From assembly GCA_018883705.1 (NCBI GenBank), contig JAHLFQ010000022.1:1-41765 (forward strand): DNA of 41,765 bases, in the 5' to 3' direction. Positions 1 through 7,048 of this stretch are shown here, piece after piece; position 1 is the stretch's first letter, and every line of letters starts with the position of its first letter. Position numbers and translations under genes: made by a program. The notes under the pieces are model-generated. The model saw nothing but the letters and a program-made list of their open reading frames with translations. It was not told the DNA's origin and ran no database searches. Source of the stretch: Candidatus Cellulosilyticum pullistercoris. GTDB taxonomy: Bacteria > Bacillota > Clostridia > Lachnospirales > Cellulosilyticaceae.

Positions 1-1
1 C

Positions 2-397
2 TTAATGCTTATTAATTATGTACGTTCAAAAGGATATTACAGCGTAAAAAGAGGATGTGAAACTACAAACTGTGGCTTATGTACAGTTTGGTTAGAAGGA
101 GTGCCTGTGTTATCATGCTCCGTATTAGCAGTAAGAGCACATGGTAAAAAGGTAACGACTTTAGAGGGAATAGAGGAAGAAGCGCAAGCTTTTGGTGACT
201 TCTTAGCAAAAGAAGGAGCAGAACAATGTGGATTTTGTAGTCCAGGATTTATTATGAATGTACTCGCTATGAAGAGAGAACTTAAAAATCCTAATGAAGA
301 GGATATTAAACAGTATTTAGCAGGCAATCTGTGCAGATGTACAGGTTATATGGGACAACTTCGTGCCATTAAAGCTTATTTACAGGAGGAAGCATAA
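2..397 (+). CDS. Molybdenum hydroxylase 2Fe-2S subunit (xanthine dehydrogenase family), 5' end missing
   Basis: Small electron-transfer subunit of a xanthine dehydrogenase-type molybdenum hydroxylase. It passes electrons from the Mo site to a flavin subunit or another acceptor. The reading frame is open to the window edge, so the true start and the first ferredoxin-fold strands lie upstream; the internal ATG at 5 is not the start. Counting from that ATG, a plant-type [2Fe-2S] set is seen at C18, C23, C26 and C38 (spacing 4-2-11). The second cluster of the family is at C75-x2-C78 and C110-x-C112. The next gene follows after two bases, so the two are co-transcribed. The substrate cannot be read from this subunit. 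Confidence 0.93.
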   Translation, partial: LMLINYVRSKGYYSVKRGCETTNCGLCTVWLEGVPVLSCSVLAVRAHGKKVTTLEGIEEEAQAFGDFLAKEGAEQCGFCSPGFIMNVLAMKRELKNPNEEDIKQYLAGNLCRCTGYMGQLRAIKAYLQEEA

Positions 398-399
398 AA

Positions 400-2676
400 A
401 TGAGATATGTAAGCACAGATGTAAAAAAAATAGATGCCAACGCCCTTGTAACAGGAAAACCAGTATATACAGCAGATATGATGCCTAAAGAATGTTTAGT
501 GGTTAAAGTCTTAAGAAGTCCTCATGCTTATGCTAGAATTAAAAATATTAATAAAAAAGTTGCTCTCAAGGTTCCAGGTATAGAGGCAATCTATACTTAT
601 GAAGATGTACCACATATACGCTTTACAATGGCAGGTCAGTCTTATCCAGAGCCAAGTCCATATGATCGTTATATACTAGAAGAATATGTACGTTACGTAG
701 GTGATGTGGTAGCTATTGTAGCGGGAGAAAGCGAAGGGGCTGTTGATAAAGCGCTTAAACTCATAAAAGTAGAATATGAGATATTAGAGCCTGTTCTTGA
801 TTTTACCAATGCATTAGATCATCCAACTGTTATTCATCCAGAAGAAGATTATCATACTAATTTCCCAATAGGAGGAGATAGAATGCGTAATTTATGCGCT
901 TCTGAGAGTATGGTACATGGAGATTTAGAAGCAGCCTTTGCCGAAAGTGAAGTAATTATTGAAAGAGTTTACCATACTAAAGCAAATGCACAAGCCATGA
1001 TGGAGACTTTTAGAACTTATAGTTATTTAGACCATAATGGAAGGCTTACTTTAGTATCAAGTACTCAAATTCCTTTCCATGTAAGAAGACATGTGGCAAG
1101 AGCACTTGGGCTTCCTAAAACGAAGGTACGTGTCATTAAGCCTCGTATTGGTGGTGGTTTTGGAGCTAAGCAAACTATGGTCTCAGAGATTTATCCGGCA
1201 TTTGTTACTCAAAAAACAGGAAAACCTGCAGCTATGATTTTTACTAGAGAAGAAACTTTTAAAGCCTCTACAAGCCGTCATGAGATGCAAATACGTGTTA
1301 AAGTAGGAAGTGATAAAGAGGGAAATATTAAAGCTATTGACCTTTACACGTTGTCTAATACAGGTGCTTATGGGGAACATGCTTCTACCGTAGTTGGACT
1401 TTCAGGACATAAAACCATACCGTTATATAATAAGGCAAAGGCTTTTAAATTTAGCTATGATGTAGTTTATACCAATACGATGTCAGCTGGTGCTTTTAGA
1501 GGGTATGGAGCAACACAAGGATGCTTTGCATTAGAAAGTATTATGAACGAGTTAGCAAGTAAGCTAAATATAGACCCTGTTAAGCTACGTCTAAAGAATA
1601 TAGCACAAGAAGGCGATGTGATGCCTGCTTATTATGATAACAGATTAGAAAGTACAGCACTTAAGGAATGTCTTTTAAAGGGAAAAGAACTCATTGGATG
1701 GGATGAAAAATATCCTTACAAAAAAGTAGGTAAAAATAAAGTACGTTCAGTAGGAATGGCTATGACAATGCAAGGTTCAGCTATTGCTGATATAGACGTG
1801 GCATCAGTAGAGATTAGACTTGGAGATGATGGTTTCTATACGCTTATGATTGGTGCAACAGATATGGGAACCGGCTGTGACACTATCCTTGCACAAATTG
1901 CTGCAGAATGCTTAGGGTGTGAAATGGATAAAATTGTTGTTCCAGGTGTAGATACAGATATTTCACCATTTGACACTGGTTCCTATGCTTCTAGTACTAC
2001 CTATTTAACGGGTCAGGCTGTTATTAATACATGTGAAGTATTAAAAGAAAAAATGATTAAGGCAGCAGCTAAAGTGCTAGAAGTCTCAGAAGAAGAAATT
2101 ATTTTTACAGGAGATCAATTTGAAACATCAGATGGAAGTAAAGTTTTAACCCTTAAGGATTTAGGAGAAGGACAAGCAGGAGGCAATATAAATGAGTATC
2201 TATCAGCTACTAAGTCTCATACTAGTCCAACTTCACCACCACCATTTATGACTGGATTTGTGGAACTTGAAATTGATACAGAAACAGGGGAGATGGAAAT
2301 TATTGATTATGTAGGTGTAGTAGACTGCGGTACAGTCATTAATACTTCCCTAGCTAGAATTCAAGCAGAAGGTGGTATTGTACAAGGAATTGGTATGGCG
2401 CTTTATGAAGATATTCAATATAATGCACAAGGTAAAATGATGAACAACTCCTTTATGCAGTATAAAATTCCATCACGATTAGATGTAGGAAAAATACGTG
2501 TAGCTTTTGAAAGTAGCTATGAACCAACAGGACCATTTGGGGCTAAATCCATAGGGGAAGTTGTTATTAATACACCTTCACCAGCTCTTGCACATGCTGT
2601 ATTTAATGGAACAGGTGTAGCCGTAAGAACATTACCTATTACGCCTGAGAAAATTATTATGGGTATGATGAAATAA
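400..2676 (+). CDS. Molybdopterin-binding (catalytic) subunit of a xanthine dehydrogenase-family hydroxylase
   Basis: Large catalytic subunit, 758 residues, the usual size for the separate Mo subunit. It hydroxylates a heterocycle or aldehyde using water at a Mo-cytosine or pterin dinucleotide centre. Family marks are GGGFGAKQ in the first half, GAFRGYGATQ (the arginine of purine-type enzymes), a glycine-rich TDMGTGCD segment, and GAKSIGE near the end, where E720 aligns with the base-catalyst glutamate of xanthine oxidase. It sits between the 2Fe-2S subunit and a MocA-like gene that overlaps it by one base. Purine hydroxylation is suggested by the Arg and Glu motifs, but nicotinate- or aldehyde-type substrates are not excluded. 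No FAD subunit is visible; it may lie upstream. Confidence 0.92.
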   Translation: MRYVSTDVKKIDANALVTGKPVYTADMMPKECLVVKVLRSPHAYARIKNINKKVALKVPGIEAIYTYEDVPHIRFTMAGQSYPEPSPYDRYILEEYVRYVGDVVAIVAGESEGAVDKALKLIKVEYEILEPVLDFTNALDHPTVIHPEEDYHTNFPIGGDRMRNLCASESMVHGDLEAAFAESEVIIERVYHTKANAQAMMETFRTYSYLDHNGRLTLVSSTQIPFHVRRHVARALGLPKTKVRVIKPRIGGGFGAKQTMVSEIYPAFVTQKTGKPAAMIFTREETFKASTSRHEMQIRVKVGSDKEGNIKAIDLYTLSNTGAYGEHASTVVGLSGHKTIPLYNKAKAFKFSYDVVYTNTMSAGAFRGYGATQGCFALESIMNELASKLNIDPVKLRLKNIAQEGDVMPAYYDNRLESTALKECLLKGKELIGWDEKYPYKKVGKNKVRSVGMAMTMQGSAIADIDVASVEIRLGDDGFYTLMIGATDMGTGCDTILAQIAAECLGCEMDKIVVPGVDTDISPFDTGSYASSTTYLTGQAVINTCEVLKEKMIKAAAKVLEVSEEEIIFTGDQFETSDGSKVLTLKDLGEGQAGGNINEYLSATKSHTSPTSPPPFMTGFVELEIDTETGEMEIIDYVGVVDCGTVINTSLARIQAEGGIVQGIGMALYEDIQYNAQGKMMNNSFMQYKIPSRLDVGKIRVAFESSYEPTGPFGAKSIGEVVINTPSPALAHAVFNGTGVAVRTLPITPEKIIMGMMK

Positions 2677-3269
2677 TGAAAATAACTGCCATTATTTTAG
2701 CTTCTGGTTTTAGTAAGCGATTTGGAGGTAATAAACTGCTGGCTTTATATAAAGGGAAGCCTCTTATGATGCATATTGTTGACAAGGTAGTAAAGCAAAA
2801 TTTCTATGAGGTGATTATCGTATCACAATATGATGAAGTTCTTAGTCTAGTAAGTCATGCTAAGAGTTCAAAGGGCATTATCAAAGCTGTAAAAAATAAT
2901 AATCCTCAAAAGGGAATTAGTGAATCCATTAAGCTAGGCGTTAAGGTAAGTCAGCCTTGTGATGCTTATATGTTTTTTGTAGGAGATGCGCCTTTTATTA
3001 GAGAAGAGACGATAGAAGATATGATGCGTATGTATGAACGTATTGAGGTAAAAGAAACGGCTATATTATATCCATTCTATGAAGAGAAAAGAGGAAATCC
3101 TGTTATCTTTGCCCAAGTCTATAAAGAAGAACTTATGGGATTAAGTGGAGATAAAGGAGGGAAACAGATTATAGCTAGACATAGTGAATATGCCATCGGG
3201 TATGAAGTAGGCCATCCAAAAGAATTATTTGATATTGACACCCAGCTGGATTTTAAAGAAGTACTTTAA
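2676..3269 (+). CDS. MocA/MobA-like molybdenum cofactor nucleotidyltransferase
   Basis: A 197-residue nucleotidyltransferase that probably adds CMP to molybdopterin to make the cytosine dinucleotide form used by the adjacent hydroxylase. The N-terminus carries the nucleotide-binding signature LASGFSKRFGGNK (about residues 8-20), matching LAAGxSxRMGxxK of the MobA/MocA family. A VGDAPFI segment near the middle is the usual metal-binding GD motif. The start codon overlaps the stop of the hydroxylase gene (taATG), indicating translational coupling. A hairpin follows, so this is the last gene of the operon. GTP versus CTP preference cannot be told from sequence alone; the hydroxylase context favours CTP. 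Confidence 0.85.
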   Translation: MKITAIILASGFSKRFGGNKLLALYKGKPLMMHIVDKVVKQNFYEVIIVSQYDEVLSLVSHAKSSKGIIKAVKNNNPQKGISESIKLGVKVSQPCDAYMFFVGDAPFIREETIEDMMRMYERIEVKETAILYPFYEEKRGNPVIFAQVYKEELMGLSGDKGGKQIIARHSEYAIGYEVGHPKELFDIDTQLDFKEVL

Positions 3270-3302
3270 ATTAAAAGCAAATTAAGAGGGATTGAGCTAT
3301 TG

Positions 3303-3363
3303 AAAAGGGCTTTCAGGTTACTTTGAAGTTTTATTATAAATTTCAAGGTCTGAAAGTCCTTTT
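3303..3363 (+). terminator. Terminator hairpin after the molybdenum hydroxylase operon
   Basis: A 14-base arm at 3303-3316 pairs with 3350-3363 with a single G-T wobble. An inner 8-bp stem (ACTTTGAA with TTCAAGGT) closes most of the interior. The outer right arm ends in TTTT. Confidence 0.7.
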
Positions 3364-3367
3364 CTTA

Positions 3368-3399
3368 TGTTACAATGAATAAAGGTGACATAAATGTCA
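3368..3399 (+). promoter_or_regulatory. Extended -10 promoter and palindromic operator candidate before the LysR gene
   Basis: TG at 3368-3369 plus TACAAT at 3371-3376 form an extended -10 element; no good -35 is present. A 14-base palindrome, TGACAT-aa-ATGTCA (3386-3399), starts about where transcription should begin and ends six bases before the AGGAGG ribosome site. It could be an autoregulatory operator. Binding by the LysR product is inference. Confidence 0.5.
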
Positions 3400-3419
3400 T
3401 TTTTAGGAGGATAACTAAT

Positions 3420-4307
3420 ATGAATTTTGAACAATTAAAATTTTTTGTGGAGGTATATAATCAGAAATGTTTTTCTTATGCAGCAGAAAAACTTTCTATT
3501 TCTCAATCATCTCTTTCAAAACAAATTAAGTCTTTAGAAGTAGAGATAGGTATTTTACTATTTGATACAACGAATAAGAGAAATTTTGTAATCACAGAGG
3601 CTGGACATGATTTTTACCATTATGCAAGAAAACTATTAATGGAATATGATGAAATGAGAAGTAGCATGAAGAAATACTTATCTTTGGAGAAGGGACATGT
3701 TTCAATTGCGAGTATTCCGATTAAGGCACAATATGGAGTTGTTCCAAGATTAACAAGATTTATTAATGATCACCCTCATATTAATATTAATTTCATGGAA
3801 GAGGATAGTGATTCGATCATTAATGAAATTCATAATAACAAGATTGATTTAGGTATCTTGTATGATTCACCTAAGCTAGATGCGATTGCCAATACATTTC
3901 CTCTTGACCAAGATGAATTTGTTGCAGTTATACCGCAAGGTCACCATTTATTTAATGAAGATAAAATTAATTTGTCAGATTTAAGAAATGACCAGTTTAT
4001 TTTATTAAAAGCAGGTACTGATATTTATTATGCGGTAATAGATCTTTGTCAAAGGAATGGTTTTACACCACAAGCACGTTTTCACTATTCTAGAACGACA
4101 ACCATTATTCATATGATGGAGGAAACAAAATGTGTATCTATTTTATTAAAAGAAATAGTAAAACCTATGTTAAATGATAATATGAAAATGATACCATTAA
4201 CGGATACGACAAAATTAAAGTTGGTCTTAGCCATTCCTAAAGGAAGGAGCTTAAAGCCATCTACTGTCATACTAAAAAACTATATGCTGAAACCTGATCA
4301 TATCTAA
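3420..4307 (+). CDS. LysR-family transcriptional regulator
   Basis: Transcription regulator of 295 residues, normal for the family. The N-terminal winged helix-turn-helix is clear: MNFEQLKFFVEVYNQ, then SYAAEKLSISQSSLSKQIKSLE (residues about 18-39), followed by a linker helix and a periplasmic-binding-protein-like effector domain. A longer frame from 3375 exists, but the ATG at 3420 is chosen: it has AGGAGG at 3405-3410 and gives the standard LysR N-terminus. It lies directly upstream of, and on the same strand as, an amidohydrolase and transporter pair, which it probably controls in response to the transported or hydrolysed compound. A LysR-type box lies near the promoter of that pair. Confidence 0.93.
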   Translation: MNFEQLKFFVEVYNQKCFSYAAEKLSISQSSLSKQIKSLEVEIGILLFDTTNKRNFVITEAGHDFYHYARKLLMEYDEMRSSMKKYLSLEKGHVSIASIPIKAQYGVVPRLTRFINDHPHININFMEEDSDSIINEIHNNKIDLGILYDSPKLDAIANTFPLDQDEFVAVIPQGHHLFNEDKINLSDLRNDQFILLKAGTDIYYAVIDLCQRNGFTPQARFHYSRTTTIIHMMEETKCVSILLKEIVKPMLNDNMKMIPLTDTTKLKLVLAIPKGRSLKPSTVILKNYMLKPDHI

Positions 4308-4313
4308 ACAGGG

Positions 4314-4350
4314 CTTCATGGATAGAATATCTTATATCCTGATGAAGTTT
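4314..4350 (+). terminator. Hairpin after the LysR gene
   Basis: CTTCATGGATA (4314-4324) pairs with TATCC (4335-4339) and ATGAAG (4342-4347), with a two-base bulge. Only three T's follow, so termination may be partial. Confidence 0.5.
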
Positions 4351-4363
4351 CTAAACGCTTGCT

Positions 4364-4388
4364 TTAATATTCCTTTTTGGAATATTAA
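4364..4388 (+). promoter_or_regulatory. Putative LysR-type binding box
   Basis: A perfect inverted repeat: 10-base arms TTAATATTCC (4364-4373) and GGAATATTAA (4379-4388) around TTTTT. Its core TTCC-TTTTT-GGAA fits the T-N11-A LysR box. The centre is about 62 bases upstream of the predicted transcription start of the amidohydrolase operon, the classical position of a LysR recognition site. Confidence 0.5.
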
Positions 4389-4403
4389 TATGAAAAGGTT
4401 GAA

Positions 4404-4432
4404 TTGAACTCTATAAATAAGAGACGTATAAT
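4404..4432 (+). promoter_or_regulatory. Promoter of the amidohydrolase-MFS operon
   Basis: TTGAAC (4404-4409) and TATAAT (4427-4432) are separated by 17 bases, a good sigma-A promoter. Transcription should start near 4438-4440, about 75 bases before the amidohydrolase start. Confidence 0.65.
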
Positions 4433-4464
4433 CTAAAAGCGTTAGAGGAAGTAATAATATGTTT

Positions 4465-4491
4465 CTTTGAAAATATATTATTATTTCAAAG
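4465..4491 (+). repeat. Inverted repeat in the amidohydrolase 5' leader
   Basis: CTTTGAAA (4465-4472) and TTTCAAAG (4484-4491) are perfect 8-base arms around 11 AT bases, between the promoter and the ribosome site. This may be an operator or a weak leader hairpin. No family of element is recognised. Confidence 0.45.
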
Positions 4492-4516
4492 GTATAGAGA
4501 AAGAAGGCATAGTAAT

Positions 4517-5704
4517 ATGAATGGTATTTTAGAAGCCGCAATGGAATTAGAAAATGAATTAGTAAAAAATAGGAGACATATTCATTCTAATCCGGAAATA
4601 GGACTTGAGCTTGAAAAGACTACAGCTTATGTTATTCAGCAGTTAGAAGAAATGGGTATAGAACCCAAACTAATTAGTAAGTCAGCTATAACTGCAAAAA
4701 TTGGGCAAGGTGGCAAGACAATTCTTCTTAGAGCGGATATGGATGCGCTTCCAATGGAAGAAAATGCAGAGCTTTCCTTTAAATCATGTAATCATTATGC
4801 TCATCTATGTGGACATGATATGCACACTGCAACTTTGCTGGGGGTAGCTAAAGTTTTAAAAGCAAGAGAAGCTGAATTAAAAGGAACGGTTTTATTGATG
4901 TTCCAGCCAGGAGAAGAAATCGGACAAGGTGCAAAATCAATGCTTGATGCAGGTCTATTGACAGATAATAAAGTAGATGCAGCAATGGCACTTCATGTAA
5001 GTGCAGAAATTGAACCTGGGAAAATGGAATATAAACAAGGTGTCGGTTCTGCTTCTATGGATACTTTCCTTGTTAAGATTCAAGGAAAAGGTGCTCACAG
5101 TTCTACACCTCATTTAGGAATTGACCCACTTATGATTGTTAATACACTTTATACAATGCTTAATAGCTTAGTTGGTAGAGAAGCAGATCCCTTCCAAACA
5201 GCAGTATTAACTATAGGCAAAATGGGTGGAGGAACAGCTGCTAATATTATTCCAGATACAGCAGTTTTAGAAGGTGGTTTAAGATGCTTCGATAAGGAAA
5301 CAAGAAATCATCTTTCAAAGAGAATTTATGAAATCATTGATGAAGTGGTAAGAACAATGAGAGGAAGTTATACTATCCAAAAATTCTATACACCATCTAT
5401 ATATAATGATCCAGTATTATGTAATGCCATGACACCTTATATTGAAGAGATTATAGGAAAAGAAAATTTCACTTTAAGTGATAAACCTTTATCAGGAACA
5501 GAGGATTTTTCATATATAAGTGAAGAAGTGCCATCTATGTATATGTGGTTAGGTGCAGGGAATAAAGATAATTATCCTTTACATAATCCAAACGTTGTAT
5601 TTGATGAAAAAGCTTTACCAATTGGAGTAGCAGTACTTGCTAACTGTGCAATGAATTGGCTTAAAGATAATGCAACAAATGAGGAGGAAGTTGGAAATGA
5701 ATAA
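4517..5704 (+). CDS. M20-family amidohydrolase (N-acyl-amino-acid or aminoacyl conjugate hydrolase)
   Basis: Cytoplasmic metallo-hydrolase of 395 residues, like hippurate hydrolase, IAA-amino acid hydrolase and N-acyl-amino acid amidohydrolases. It cleaves an amide to release an amino acid. Visible metal-site motifs are CGHDMHTA (around residue 95), QPGEEIGQGAKSM, LHVSAE and, near the C-terminus, GTEDFSYI and PLHNPN. RADMDALPMEE precedes the first motif as in the family, and the dimerisation lid lies between the two halves. The MFS gene starts inside its 3' end (8-base overlap), so uptake and hydrolysis are coupled. The start ATG follows AGAAGG. The exact substrate is not evident. Confidence 0.9.
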   Translation: MNGILEAAMELENELVKNRRHIHSNPEIGLELEKTTAYVIQQLEEMGIEPKLISKSAITAKIGQGGKTILLRADMDALPMEENAELSFKSCNHYAHLCGHDMHTATLLGVAKVLKAREAELKGTVLLMFQPGEEIGQGAKSMLDAGLLTDNKVDAAMALHVSAEIEPGKMEYKQGVGSASMDTFLVKIQGKGAHSSTPHLGIDPLMIVNTLYTMLNSLVGREADPFQTAVLTIGKMGGGTAANIIPDTAVLEGGLRCFDKETRNHLSKRIYEIIDEVVRTMRGSYTIQKFYTPSIYNDPVLCNAMTPYIEEIIGKENFTLSDKPLSGTEDFSYISEEVPSMYMWLGAGNKDNYPLHNPNVVFDEKALPIGVAVLANCAMNWLKDNATNEEEVGNE

Positions 5705-6944
5705 AAAAGATAAATTCTTCTATGGCTGGTGGATTGTAATCGCTTCCTTTATGATTATGACATTTTTATATACACCAATTGTTAATTTAGTATCACTTTA
5801 TACAAAACCTGTTACTGAAGAACTTGCAATTGGAAGAACTCAGTTTAATACTTATTATACAATTATGGCTCTAGTTTCTATGGTTGCTTGTCCAATTGCA
5901 GGAAAACTTATGAGAAAATATGATATAAGACTTTACTTAACGGTATGTACAGTTCTTGGAGCTTTATCTTATATTGGTTTTGCTTTTTCTACAAAACTTA
6001 TGCATTTTTATTTATTAGCGATACCTATGGGAATCTCTCTTGCAGGGGCAGCTATTATTCCTACATCTGTTTTAATCACAAATTGGTTTGTTGACAAGCG
6101 TGGATTATCTTTAGGAATTGCATTATCTGGAAGTGGCTTTGGTGGTATTATATTAAGCCCAATAAATAACTGGATTATTTCAACTTTTAGTTGGAGAGCA
6201 TCTTATCTTATTACAGGTATCTCTATCTTAGTACTTATTGTACCATTTACCATGTTTGTAATCAGATTTAGTCCAGCAGATCTTGGCCTTTTAGCCTATG
6301 GAGAAAATAAAGTTTCAACTAATAAGAAAAGTAAAGAATTGGTTGGTATTACACAAAGTCAAGCGATTAAATCAGTATCATTCTGGGCACTTTGCCTTGC
6401 AATTGTAGTTTCTGGTGTTGTTGTCAATAGTATGATTGTTAACTTAAGTCCATACTTAACTGATATTGGTGCTTCAGCACAAACAGCTGCTTTAATATTA
6501 TCATTAAGTTCAGCTATGGTAATAGTAGGTAAACTTTATGTAGGAAGAATTTTTGATAAATTAGGATTAAAAACAGTTCTTCTTATAATTGGAATATCTA
6601 ATATCGCAAGTTTTGTATTTTTATTAAAAGGTAATTTATTAATTCCTGCCGTATTATATGCAGTATTTACAGGTTTTGGTGCAACAGCTGTTACAGTAAC
6701 ACCTTCCTATATAACAGCATCACTTTATGGAGAAAAAGAATATGGCGCAAAATATGGTATTGTTTCTTTATTTTCATCTTTAGGAGCAGCCATTTGCCCA
6801 ATTGTATCAGGTAGCATTTATAATATTAATAATTCTTATACAACACTTCTATATGTACTTATCGTACTTGCTTTAGTAGCTACAGGATTATTTTTACTTG
6901 CTGCTAAAACAAAACCAAAATTTGAGGGAGATCAAGCCAACTAA
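5697..6944 (+). CDS. MFS transporter (oxalate/formate antiporter-like subfamily)
   Basis: Twelve-helix major facilitator, 415 residues, beginning FYGWWIVIASFMIM, the typical N-terminus of the OFA-like and monocarboxylate MFS branch. Helices are evenly spaced in two halves joined by a cytoplasmic loop (about residues 185-215, rich in Lys and Ser). The ATG at 5697 is chosen over 5670 because GAGGAGG precedes it at good distance and the N-terminus then matches the family. It overlaps the amidohydrolase gene by 8 bases and ends at a strong terminator. Import of the amidohydrolase substrate is the likely role, inferred from context. Confidence 0.88.
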   Translation: MNKKDKFFYGWWIVIASFMIMTFLYTPIVNLVSLYTKPVTEELAIGRTQFNTYYTIMALVSMVACPIAGKLMRKYDIRLYLTVCTVLGALSYIGFAFSTKLMHFYLLAIPMGISLAGAAIIPTSVLITNWFVDKRGLSLGIALSGSGFGGIILSPINNWIISTFSWRASYLITGISILVLIVPFTMFVIRFSPADLGLLAYGENKVSTNKKSKELVGITQSQAIKSVSFWALCLAIVVSGVVVNSMIVNLSPYLTDIGASAQTAALILSLSSAMVIVGKLYVGRIFDKLGLKTVLLIIGISNIASFVFLLKGNLLIPAVLYAVFTGFGATAVTVTPSYITASLYGEKEYGAKYGIVSLFSSLGAAICPIVSGSIYNINNSYTTLLYVLIVLALVATGLFLLAAKTKPKFEGDQAN

Positions 6945-6946
6945 TT

Positions 6947-6977
6947 AAAATGCGAGTCTTAGAAGACTCGCATTTTT
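6947..6977 (+). terminator. Rho-independent terminator
   Basis: AAAATGCGAGTCTT (6947-6960) pairs perfectly with AAGACTCGCATTTT around a two-base loop, and the right arm ends in TTTTT. It begins three bases after the MFS stop codon. Confidence 0.92.
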
Positions 6978-7048
6978 CGTGTAATTTTCGTATAATTAGG
7001 AGGAGAGTAATAATAAAGCATATTTTTAATAATTAGGAGGATTATATT

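Noticed and set aside
6998..7040. Two AGGAGG sites 37 bases apart before the FUSC gene, hinting at a leader peptide
   Set aside because: No ATG, GTG or TTG lies at usable distance after the first one; only the second serves a real start.
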